From Clostridia bacterium (lineage in GTDB: Bacteria > Bacillota > DSM-521 > Neomoorellales > Neomoorellaceae): 12,456 nucleotides of DNA. The notes under the pieces are model-generated. The model saw only the letters and a list, made by a program, of their open reading frames with translations, was not told where the DNA came from and searched no databases. The position numbers and the translations under genes were made by a program. Positions 1-5,718 of the stretch are shown in pieces. Position 1 is the stretch's first letter. Each line of letters starts with the position of its first letter. The DNA is taken from positions 1 to 12,456 of the forward strand of contig JAAYGJ010000158.1 in NCBI GenBank assembly GCA_012727745.1, in the 5' to 3' direction.

Positions 1-206
1 AGCAAGTTCAGCTCGGCGCTGGTGTCGGTGGGGAAGGCGTTGATGGCTACTACTACCGGTACGCCTAATATGTTGATGTTTTCGATATGTTTTTCGAGGT
101 TCTCTAAGCCTTTGCGTAAGGCTTCTAGATTCTCCTGGGCTAGTTCGGTTTTGGGTACGCCGCCGTGCATCTTGAGGGCGCGGATGGTAGCTACGATGAC
201 AGTAGC
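1..206 (-). pseudogene. fhs: Formate--tetrahydrofolate ligase, internal fragment
   Basis: Read on the minus strand this is an open frame of 68 codons running off the left edge. It carries the segment ATVIVATIRALKMHGG followed by GVPVVVAINAFPTDT, which I recognise as a conserved internal part of formyltetrahydrofolate synthetase. That enzyme ligates formate to tetrahydrofolate using ATP in one-carbon metabolism and is the second step of the methyl branch of the Wood-Ljungdahl pathway. Homology stops abruptly near 206, so the N-terminal half of the usual protein of about 555 residues is missing. Beyond this point the sequence becomes the 5' end of an unrelated regulator gene in a different frame. 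Whether the C-terminal part is intact outside the window cannot be seen. The identification is firm; whether this is a real pseudogene or a contig-end chimera is open. Confidence 0.82.
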
Positions 207-313
207 TTTTCTGGGTGTTCCACGCTAAAAGCATTGAGAATAGAAATAGCTTTTTCAATTGATTGGTTTGTATAATTACGTTTTCTTTTTGCCACTCCAT
301 TTGCTTTTAACAT
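191..313 (-). pseudogene. IclR-family transcriptional regulator, N-terminal fragment
   Basis: An ATG at 313-311 is preceded by a good ribosome site (GACGAGG, 330-324, 10 bases away). It opens a 40-codon frame whose first 36 codons contain QSIEKAISILNAFSVEHPE. That is the typical beginning of the winged helix-turn-helix domain of IclR-type regulators. The resemblance ends at about 206, where the sequence becomes the fhs fragment; the frame then runs a few codons and stops at 193-191. A full regulator would have about 250 residues, so more than 80 percent is missing. The stretch 207-335 is also much richer in A+T than what flanks it, which supports a separate origin. The family assignment rests on a short match and is likely but not certain. 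Confidence 0.6.
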
Positions 314-339
314 ATTGATATTACCTCGTCTTGAATAGT

Positions 340-870
340 GTAATCGGCGCCGGCCGTATCGGTACGGCCTTTGCCCGTAAAGCTAAGGGTTTTGATATGA
401 AAATCCTCTACCATGATGTCCGGCGCAACCCTGATTTTGAGGCAGTTACTGGCGGAATTTACGTAGATAAAGATAACCTGCTCAAGGAAGCCGATTTTGT
501 CTCTTTACATGTTCCGCTGACGCCATCTACTACCCACCTGATTAGCACTCCGGAGTTAAAACTGATGAAACGGACCGCTATCCTGATCAACACTTCCCGC
601 GGGCCGGTAATAGATGAAAAAGCCCTGGTCAAAGCCCTGCAAGAAAAGGAGATCTGGGGTGCTGGCCTGGATGTTTTCGAAAACGAACCGGAGCTTGCTC
701 CTGGCCTCGCTGAACTTGACAATGTTGTTATCTGCCCCCATATCGCCAGCGCTACCTGGGAAACCCGCACTAATATGGCTCTCATGGCAGCAAAGAACTT
801 ACTGGCTGCCCTGCGGGGCGAACTCCCGCCTCAGTGCCTTAATCCGGAAGTATATAAGGGTAAGAGTTAA
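340..870 (+). pseudogene. D-isomer-specific 2-hydroxyacid dehydrogenase, C-terminal part
   Basis: The frame encodes the NAD-binding half of a glyoxylate/hydroxypyruvate reductase or related D-2-hydroxyacid dehydrogenase. It starts directly in the Rossmann motif VIGAGRIGTA and continues through INTSRGPVID (catalytic Arg), DVFENEP (catalytic Glu) and CPHIASAT (catalytic His), then ends normally with GELPPQCLNPEVYKGKS. Full-length relatives have about 320 residues; here roughly the first 145, which form the substrate-binding lobe, are absent. A TTG at 331 could formally start translation, but it has no ribosome site and lies in the foreign AT-rich segment. The product would lack the N-terminal half of the catalytic domain and is unlikely to work. 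The C-terminal end and following terminator look intact, so the break is at about 337-340. Confidence 0.85.
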
Positions 871-893
871 AGGCATTACCCCGCCAGAAAAAT

Positions 894-942
894 TAAAATA
901 GCTCCGAGCAGAAAGATTCCCATTCTACCTGGAGCTATTTTA
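894..942. terminator. Hairpin terminator between convergent genes
   Basis: Arms 894-905 (TAAAATAGCTCC) and 931-942 (GGAGCTATTTTA) are perfectly complementary over 12 bases with a 25-base loop. The T-rich end on either strand fits a bidirectional intrinsic terminator. It lies 24 bases after the dehydrogenase fragment (plus) and 22 bases after the FAD-subunit gene (minus). The loop is longer than typical, so strength is uncertain. Confidence 0.65.
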
Positions 943-963
943 TTTTCATGATAGTAGCTTTTA

Positions 964-1854
964 TTAAACCGTTTGGCCCTGGTGACCATCTTCCTCTGCT
1001 GGGAGGCCAAAAGCTTCTCTTAATGCCCGCTTAAGCAAAACTTCTACCATATCCTTACGATAATTGGCCGGACCCCGCAGCAGGCTGTCACGGGGATGAG
1101 CTGCTTGTTTAGCCGCTGCCGCTGCCCTGGCAATAACTTCTTCCGTGGGCGGCTGGCCAATAAGGACACTTGCTGCTTCCTGGCACGGCAAAGGCCGGGG
1201 GACTACTGGAGCCAGACAAACTCGTGCCCGGGTGCATCTACCCTCTTTCAGCTTTACCCGCACGGCAACATTAAGCACCGGTAAAGACAGGGTGCGGCGG
1301 CGGGCCAGACGAGCAAAAGCTGAGGCATCCCCTGCTCCCCATAAATCTATTATAAACTTTGTTAATATTTCCTTGCTGGCATCAACCTGCGACCTGCCAA
1401 CCCCGGCATAGAGGTCCTCCACTGCTACCTGGCGTTCACCGGCAGCGCTAACAATCACTGCTCTGGCTCCCAGCGCTACCAGAGCCACAGCCGTATCAGC
1501 CGCTGGCTGGGCGTTGACAATATTTCCGCCCAGCGTACCTACATTGCGCACCTGGGGTGAACCTACAGCACCGGCAGCAGCTGCTAGAGCCGGTAGCCGC
1601 TGCCGGATGAGCTCGCTAGCAGCTACCTCGGCGTGGGTAACCGCCGCACCAATGCTAATCCGATCCTTATCTGCGGAGATCCGCTTTAATTCTCCAATCC
1701 TGGTAATATCTATCAGGGCCTTAGCTTCTTTTCTCCCTTCTCTTAAATCAAGCATCAGGTCGGTGCCGCCGGCAATAATACGCCCGCCCGGGTAAACAGC
1801 CAGCATATGCAGGCACTCCTCTATTGACGCGGGCAACAGGTATTCCTGAGGCAT
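964..1854 (-). CDS. Molybdenum hydroxylase FAD-binding subunit (XdhB/CoxM type)
   Basis: A 296-residue protein of the medium, FAD-binding subunit family of xanthine dehydrogenase, CO dehydrogenase and nicotinate dehydrogenase-type enzymes. It passes electrons from the iron-sulfur subunit to NAD or another acceptor in the cytoplasm. The FAD signatures are visible: AGGTDL at residues 28-33 and RNVGTLGGNI at 103-112. The C-terminal CO-dehydrogenase flavoprotein domain ends with RGPANYRKDMVEVLLKRAL, as in relatives. The start at 1854 (MPQEYLLPAS) is chosen because GAGGGAGGG lies just upstream and it matches the family N-terminus; a longer frame to 1932 lacks both. It follows the [2Fe-2S] gene by 110 bases and is probably co-transcribed. 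The catalytic molybdopterin subunit, which usually accompanies these two, does not follow; a terminator does. Substrate cannot be inferred. Confidence 0.9.
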   Translation of the reverse strand: MPQEYLLPASIEECLHMLAVYPGGRIIAGGTDLMLDLREGRKEAKALIDITRIGELKRISADKDRISIGAAVTHAEVAASELIRQRLPALAAAAGAVGSPQVRNVGTLGGNIVNAQPAADTAVALVALGARAVIVSAAGERQVAVEDLYAGVGRSQVDASKEILTKFIIDLWGAGDASAFARLARRRTLSLPVLNVAVRVKLKEGRCTRARVCLAPVVPRPLPCQEAASVLIGQPPTEEVIARAAAAAKQAAHPRDSLLRGPANYRKDMVEVLLKRALREAFGLPAEEDGHQGQTV

Positions 1855-1964
1855 ACAAAGCCCTCCCTCGGTAAAAGTGTATCTATATTCACTAATGAGC
1901 TGAGTATTAAGTTTACTTCCTTTTCCCGGCAAACCGTTCCGGTCCCCATAACAATAAGCAACAG

Positions 1965-2441
1965 TTATTTTTCTTTATTAATTGCTGCTGCCGCCTTCTC
2001 TACGGCGGTAATAATTTTGTTATAACCGGTACAACGGCATAAATTGCCTGCTAAGCCCAGCTTAATCTCTTCCCGCGTCGGCGTGGGGTTGCGATCCAGC
2101 AGCGCTTTGGCACTCATAATCATTCCCGGCGTGCAATAACCGCACTGGACAGCTCCTGCGCTGATAAAGGCTTCCTGCAAAGGGTGGAGTTTGCCCCCGG
2201 GTCCTGCCAGGCCTTCAATAGTCAATACCTCCGCGCCTGCAGCTTTTAGCGCTGGATACAGGCAAGCGTTAACTGCCTGGCCATCCACAAGTACTGTACA
2301 AGCGCCACATTCCCCCTGGCCGCACCCCTCCTTGGTGCCGGTAAAACCTAAATATTCCCGCAAAACTTCCAACAAGCTAACATCTGCCGGGATTTCAAGC
2401 TGGTATTCCTGGCCGTTAACCTTTAATTCAAACTTAACCAT
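1965..2441 (-). CDS. Molybdenum hydroxylase [2Fe-2S] subunit (XdhC/CoxS/CutS type)
   Basis: A 158-residue small subunit carrying two [2Fe-2S] clusters of the molybdenum hydroxylase family. The plant-type ferredoxin cluster is bound by Cys40, Cys45, Cys48 and Cys60 (CGQGECGAC then NAC). The second, all-helical domain has Cys100, Cys103, Cys135 and Cys137 (QCGYC and LCRC). All eight ligands are present and the length is normal, so the protein looks functional. It would relay electrons between the molybdenum centre and the FAD subunit encoded next. The ATG at 2441 is preceded by GGAAGG and AGAAGGG. It is first in its operon, with a leader containing a stem-loop (2514-2541). No large subunit is nearby, so its partner must be encoded elsewhere or has been lost. 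Confidence 0.93.
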   Translation of the reverse strand: MVKFELKVNGQEYQLEIPADVSLLEVLREYLGFTGTKEGCGQGECGACTVLVDGQAVNACLYPALKAAGAEVLTIEGLAGPGGKLHPLQEAFISAGAVQCGYCTPGMIMSAKALLDRNPTPTREEIKLGLAGNLCRCTGYNKIITAVEKAAAAINKEK

Positions 2442-2705
2442 AACCCTTCTACCTTCCTTTCTGCTACAATGTGCTGCTTCTTTTCAGCAATAAGCCAGCT
2501 GACGACTACCCTCCTAGCAGGTGAGTGGGGTCACCCGCTAGCGCCCCCATCGCCGAAATTATTTGAGGTCCTATTATTAATTCAGCAAAAATATTTTTAA
2601 ACCTGCATAATTCAGGCTATTAATAGTAATTTATAACGCCGGAAAGGGTTATTTGGCTAAAACAGGGCAAAATAGGAAAGTAATAATATACTGGAGGTTA
2701 TAGCA
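2442..2705. promoter_or_regulatory. Divergent intergenic region upstream of hydroxylase and UbiA-like genes
   Basis: This 264-base gap separates two divergent genes and must hold promoters for both, though none matches consensus well. The part 2565-2640 is AT-rich. It contains the perfect 12-base palindrome AAAAATATTTTT (2587-2598) and an adjacent 15-base near-palindrome CCTGCATAATTCAGG (2602-2616, six of seven pairs). Either could be a regulator site. A possible minus-strand promoter is TTTAAA, 17 bases, AATAAT, but it is weak. No reading frame of note was seen. Confidence 0.45.
2514..2541 (-). promoter_or_regulatory. Leader stem-loop upstream of the [2Fe-2S] subunit gene
   Basis: On the minus strand CTAGCGGGTGA and TCACCTGCTAG form an 11-pair stem with a 6-base loop (CCCCAC). 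The one non-Watson-Crick position is a G-U wobble in minus-strand RNA but an A-C mismatch in plus-strand RNA. That favours a role in the hydroxylase transcript. It lies about 73 bases before the start codon and has no T-tract, so it is not a simple terminator. A riboswitch or protein-binding leader is possible but unproven. Confidence 0.4.
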
Positions 2706-3611
2706 ATGAGTTTAATGGAAACTTCCGGCCAGGCAGCTAGCTTTTATTCCCGCTATTTCTGGCGTTTTCTTATCTTAAGCCTGCGGCCCAAACAGTGGAC
2801 AAAAAATGCTTTCGTCTTCGCCCCTATCCTTTTTTCCGGCAACCTGCTAGATATCGCTCTTCTATTACGAACAACCCAGGTGTTTATCATTTTCTGCCTG
2901 CTTGCCGGTGCTAACTACGTAATTAACGACCTGGCTGACCGGCAGAGAGACAGGTACCATCCTCGCAAAAAACACCGGCCTATTGCCTCCGGCAAGTTGG
3001 CACCCCTGGCAGCAGCTGCTGCAGCAGTTATCATCCTGAGCGGCAGCCTCTGCTGGTCTTTTGCCCTTGGCTGGCAGGTGGGGCTAATCACCCTGGTCTA
3101 TACCCTCCAGACCGCTGCCTACACCTTTTTTTTAAAACATATGGTTATTATTGATGCTTTTACCGTTGCCCTGGGATTTGTCCTGCGGGTAGCTGCCGGG
3201 GCTGCCGCAATCATGGCACCCGTATCGGCCTGGCTGCTAATTGCTGTTATTCTCCTGTCCCTTTTCCTGGCTTTCTGCAAACGACGGCATGAATTGCTGA
3301 TTCTCGACGAGGCAGCCAGCCACCGGGCCATCCTGGCTCAGTATTCGGTAGGATTGCTGGACCAGCTAATCACTACCGTAGCCTCGGCCACTATAGTCGT
3401 CTATGCTATCTACACGTTTCAAGGAACTGCTGCTCCCTACCTCATGTTTTCAGTTCCTCTGGTGCTTTTTGGCATCTGCCGCTATATGTATCTTATTTAC
3501 TGTCGCCAGGACGGCGGCGAACCGGAAAGCCTTATCCTCAAGGACAAACCCCTGGCAGCGACCATCCTCTTCTGGTCGCTAAGTTGCTTTATCCTGCTGT
3601 ACTGGCTATAA
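2706..3611 (+). CDS. UbiA-family prenyltransferase, decaprenyl-phosphate phosphoribosyltransferase-like
   Basis: A 301-residue integral membrane protein with many hydrophobic segments. It begins LSLRPKQWTKNAFVFAPILFSG, written here as residues 25-45, which is typical of the bacterial branch that includes mycobacterial decaprenyl-phosphate phosphoribosyltransferase (Rv3806c). The first Asp-rich motif is NDLADRQRD at 74-82, followed by KKHRPIASG at 88-96. The second conserved block has Lys144, Asp150 and GFVLRVAAGA, and the C-terminus has the family's LILKDKPLAATILFWSLS. The mycobacterial enzyme transfers phosphoribose from PRPP to decaprenyl phosphate for arabinan synthesis. In Firmicutes the natural acceptor and purpose are not established, so the exact reaction is inferred. 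The ATG has GGAGG at 2693-2697. It is monocistronic as far as seen and divergent from the hydroxylase genes. Confidence 0.82.
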   Translation: MSLMETSGQAASFYSRYFWRFLILSLRPKQWTKNAFVFAPILFSGNLLDIALLLRTTQVFIIFCLLAGANYVINDLADRQRDRYHPRKKHRPIASGKLAPLAAAAAAVIILSGSLCWSFALGWQVGLITLVYTLQTAAYTFFLKHMVIIDAFTVALGFVLRVAAGAAAIMAPVSAWLLIAVILLSLFLAFCKRRHELLILDEAASHRAILAQYSVGLLDQLITTVASATIVVYAIYTFQGTAAPYLMFSVPLVLFGICRYMYLIYCRQDGGEPESLILKDKPLAATILFWSLSCFILLYWL

Positions 3612-3650
3612 AATCTGGCTATTAATTCTATAAAACCCTGCCCGAAATTC

Positions 3651-3679
3651 TTTACACCATATCTTCAAAGTGTTAAAAT
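3651..3679 (+). promoter_or_regulatory. Sigma-A type promoter of the zinc-ribbon gene
   Basis: TTTACA (3651-3656) and TAAAAT (3674-3679) are separated by exactly 17 bases, close to the housekeeping consensus. Transcription would start near 3686, giving a leader of about 115 bases before the gene at 3803. That leader contains an imperfect hairpin: TGGTTGGGA (3743-3751) pairs with TCCCTAACCA (3763-3772) with one bulged base. This may matter for control, but its role is unknown. Confidence 0.7.
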
Positions 3680-3802
3680 GTAGGTGCTCAAAATAGGTTT
3701 AGTGTGATCCACGTTATTTATCCCTTCTCATAGTTGTCCTAATGGTTGGGAAATAAAGTGAATCCCTAACCACCCTGGGCAATAAAAATGAGGAGGTTTT
3801 TT

Positions 3803-4099
3803 ATGTTCGCAGACAAAACCCTGACCTGCCGGGACTGCGGGAGAGAATTTATTTTCTCTGCCAGTGAACAAGAATTTTTTGCTGAAAAAGGATTCGCCAA
3901 TGAACCGGGCCGTTGCCCCGAATGCAGGGCCGCCCGCAAGCAAAACCGGGGCGGCTTTGGCCGCGGCAATCGTCCTCAGCGGGAAATGCATGCCGCTATC
4001 TGTACCAGCTGCGGTGTCGAAACCCAAGTGCCTTTCCGCCCCAGCGGTGACCGCCCGGTGTACTGCCGCGAATGTTTCCTTAAAATCCGCGGTTATTAG
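3803..4099 (+). CDS. Small protein with two zinc-binding CxxC-CxxC modules
   Basis: A 98-residue protein with four CxxC pairs: Cys9/12, Cys38/41, Cys67/70 and Cys88/91. The N-terminal half (DKTLTCRDCGREF, EQEFFAEKGF, RCPECR) matches the probable zinc-ribbon domain common in Firmicutes. The C-terminal half (CTSCG, VPFRPSGDRPVYCRECF) matches the CxxC-x20-CxxC small protein type. They are joined by a basic Arg/Gly-rich linker at about 42-61, suggestive of nucleic acid contact, though this is inference. The start at 3803 is chosen because AGGAGG lies 6 bases upstream at 3791-3796; an earlier in-frame ATG at 3788 overlaps that site. It has its own promoter and terminator, so it is probably a single-gene unit. 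The biological function of these proteins is not established. Confidence 0.88.
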   Translation: MFADKTLTCRDCGREFIFSASEQEFFAEKGFANEPGRCPECRAARKQNRGGFGRGNRPQREMHAAICTSCGVETQVPFRPSGDRPVYCRECFLKIRGY

Positions 4100-4108
4100 A
4101 ACTTTAAT

Positions 4109-4143
4109 GAAAACTCCCTTGACCCGACCGCAAGGGAGTTTTC
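4109..4143. terminator. Strong bidirectional hairpin terminator
   Basis: GAAAACTCCCTTG (4109-4121) and CAAGGGAGTTTTC (4131-4143) form a perfect 13-base stem with a 9-base loop. The GC-rich core is flanked by A and T runs on both sides, so it can end transcription from the zinc-ribbon gene (plus) and from the ferritin-like gene (minus, stop at 4212). Confidence 0.9.
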
Positions 4144-4211
4144 GTATATAATCATCTCGCTTGTAATACCAGCCACTGCGGGCATCTTTTGCTGGCAACC
4201 TTAGGTAGCGA

Positions 4212-4688
4212 TTACAGTTTGTTCCTATTCCCCATCTTTCTGGCTCTAAGCAAAGCCAGTTCTCTTGCTTTGTTGCTAAACCAGGCCGTATGGAGGTCCT
4301 CATCAATAAGGTGATCCCAGAGCATATCAAAGAGGGGCTTCTCTCCCACCTTGAGAATTAACTGTCTATAATCGGCCATGGCTTTTTCTTCCAGAGCTAT
4401 ATTTGCTCGAAGAACAGTCAGGGTATTGGTCCAATTCAGCATTGTCCCGGCAACCTGCCCCAGGATGGGCGCAATAATCGCACCCAGACGAGTTGGAGTA
4501 GCGCCACGGCGCCGGATCTCAGCCGCCAGGTTAGTCACATGCCGCTGTTCAATGTCAGCTACCCGGGTCAACACCTGCCGCAGGTAAATATCGGTGGCTG
4601 CCCTGGCTTGAGTGGTGTAAAGGTCTACCTGCTCAATTTCCAGGCTATAAAACCAGTTAAGCTGGCGCAGGAGGTCTTCTTCCTTCAA
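4212..4688 (-). CDS. Ferritin-like (rubrerythrin/COQ7-fold) protein
   Basis: A 158-residue, largely helical protein with the ligand spacing of a di-iron four-helix bundle: Glu17 or Glu19 in helix 1, Glu47-x-x-His50 in helix 2, Glu100/Glu101 in helix 3 and Glu130-x-x-His133 in helix 4. The two ExxH motifs are clear. Such proteins handle iron, peroxide or oxygen, but the sequence does not say which. The middle segment 68-84 (LGAIIAPILGQVAGTML) is hydrophobic and could contact the membrane, as in COQ7-like members. The start is TTG at 4688-4686, supported by AGGGGG (4701-4696) seven bases upstream. It lies 134 bases after yqeB in the same direction, with a TATAAT at 4735-4730 that could serve its own promoter. 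Fold assignment is good; the specific role is unknown. Confidence 0.75.
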   Translation of the reverse strand: MKEEDLLRQLNWFYSLEIEQVDLYTTQARAATDIYLRQVLTRVADIEQRHVTNLAAEIRRRGATPTRLGAIIAPILGQVAGTMLNWTNTLTVLRANIALEEKAMADYRQLILKVGEKPLFDMLWDHLIDEDLHTAWFSNKARELALLRARKMGNRNKL

Positions 4689-4729
4689 AATAATTCCCCC
4701 TGCGCATAAGCTTTACCGGAAAATAAATA

Positions 4730-4735
4730 ATTATA
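4730..4735 (-). promoter_or_regulatory. Possible -10 element for the ferritin-like gene
   Basis: The minus strand reads TATAAT here, 41 bases upstream of the TTG start. No convincing -35 hexamer lies 16 to 18 bases further upstream, so this is only a candidate. Confidence 0.3.
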
Positions 4736-4822
4736 CAGCTGAATCTGCCTGGTGGGGAACAATCCTGCCCGGTTACGCTATAGTTAATTATGGAACAGGT
4801 GTTTCCTTGTTTTAGCTCTAAA

Positions 4823-5626
4823 TTACGCGGGGCGCGGCGACGATGTTAAATGCAAAATAGCTTCCAACACCCCGCCGGCAATAGCGCGGGCTTTATCGGA
4901 AATAGTAAAACAATGATCTCTCTGGCCGCGGGGATCCACGTCCCCGGCCTTCATGCCTTTGCTGACCTGAAGGCCGTCATGGAGAAGGCCGCGTAAAACA
5001 CCGTTAATAGTAGCTTTCATCGGGATTCCATCAACTGTAGCCACCGTCTCGCCGGCAGCCACCAGGTCGCCGATGGCTCGGCAGACCTGGAAAATACCAT
5101 CAGCCGGCGCTCGCAGCACCCTTTCCGCGCCATAACCCTCTATCAAACCTGGAACACCCGTATTGGCAGCCGCTTCTCCCTGCCAGATTACCCGCCCCAG
5201 GAAATGGCCCCGCTTGGTTTCCACCACAGCATGGACATCTCTGCCGGCGCAAAAGCCCGGTCCCAGGGCGATTACAATACTGGCATCATCTTTTGTCGTC
5301 CCCAGGTTAGTCTTAGCCAAAATGGCATCGACGACAATTTCCGGTTTAACGGCCTTAATTATCTCTGCCCGGGGATCAACTATTACAGCTATATCTCCCT
5401 GTCTGGTAACAGCCAGGGCTGCAGCCGCTTCGTCAACTAAACGGGCTGTAACTCCTTCTACCGTAACTTTATTATCATAAACTGCGCTTGCAAAGGCCAC
5501 CGTGCGGCGAATTACCGTCGGCCTGGCTATCTCGGTAATGATTACCTGAAAGCCAGCCTGGTGCAAGCGGTGCGCCACGCCGCTGGCCAGATCGCCGCCG
5601 CCCTTAATAACCACTAATTCCCGCAT
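4823..5626 (-). CDS. yqeB: Selenium-dependent molybdenum hydroxylase maturation protein YqeB (EF2563 family)
   Basis: A 267-residue protein of the YqeB/EF2563 family, known by genomic association with selenium-dependent molybdenum hydroxylases and with SelD that lacks a selenocysteine role. The start MRELVVIKGGGDLASGVAHRL has a glycine-rich, Rossmann-like loop (GGGDLASGVA at 9-18). Further family segments are TNLGTTKDDASIVIALGPGF and VDPRGQRDHCFTISDKARAIAGG; the latter spans about residues 230-252. The biochemical step is not established; cofactor maturation with labile selenium is the accepted inference. The ATG at 5626 follows AGAGGGGGC. It is 92 bases after the yqeC-mocA fusion and has a good promoter of its own (5686-5714). 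The large-subunit target is not in the window. Confidence 0.87.
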   Translation of the reverse strand: MRELVVIKGGGDLASGVAHRLHQAGFQVIITEIARPTVIRRTVAFASAVYDNKVTVEGVTARLVDEAAAALAVTRQGDIAVIVDPRAEIIKAVKPEIVVDAILAKTNLGTTKDDASIVIALGPGFCAGRDVHAVVETKRGHFLGRVIWQGEAAANTGVPGLIEGYGAERVLRAPADGIFQVCRAIGDLVAAGETVATVDGIPMKATINGVLRGLLHDGLQVSKGMKAGDVDPRGQRDHCFTISDKARAIAGGVLEAILHLTSSPRPA

Positions 5627-5685
5627 CCAGCTGCCCCCTCTATAAAAAAATGAGAAGTAAAAAATGCGAGGTAAGGAATAATTAT

Positions 5686-5714
5686 ATTTTACATCAGTTC
5701 ATAATAAGGGGCAA
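5686..5714 (-). promoter_or_regulatory. Internal promoter upstream of yqeB
   Basis: On the minus strand TTGCCC (5714-5709) and TAAAAT (5691-5686) are exactly 17 bases apart, with a second -10-like TATAAT immediately downstream (5686-5681). It lies in the 92-base gap after the yqeC-mocA stop and would allow yqeB, and perhaps the ferritin-like gene, to be expressed apart from the upstream genes. Confidence 0.55.
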
Positions 5715-5718
5715 GGGT

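Noticed and set aside
22..228. Plus-strand frame of 68 codons at the left edge
   Set aside because: It is antisense to the recognisable fhs fragment and has no ribosome site.
459..785. Minus-strand frame of 108 codons inside the dehydrogenase fragment
   Set aside because: The plus strand carries clear dehydrogenase motifs; the opposite frame shows none.
2514..2541. Stem-loop as an intrinsic terminator for the UbiA-like or hydroxylase gene
   Set aside because: No T-tract follows on either strand, and it lies upstream of both genes, not downstream.
3728..4330. Long minus-strand frame of 200 codons across the zinc-ribbon gene
   Set aside because: It reads through the terminator hairpin and overlaps the well-supported zinc-ribbon gene and the ferritin gene end; its translation has no recognisable motifs. 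It is the antisense shadow of a GC-rich gene.
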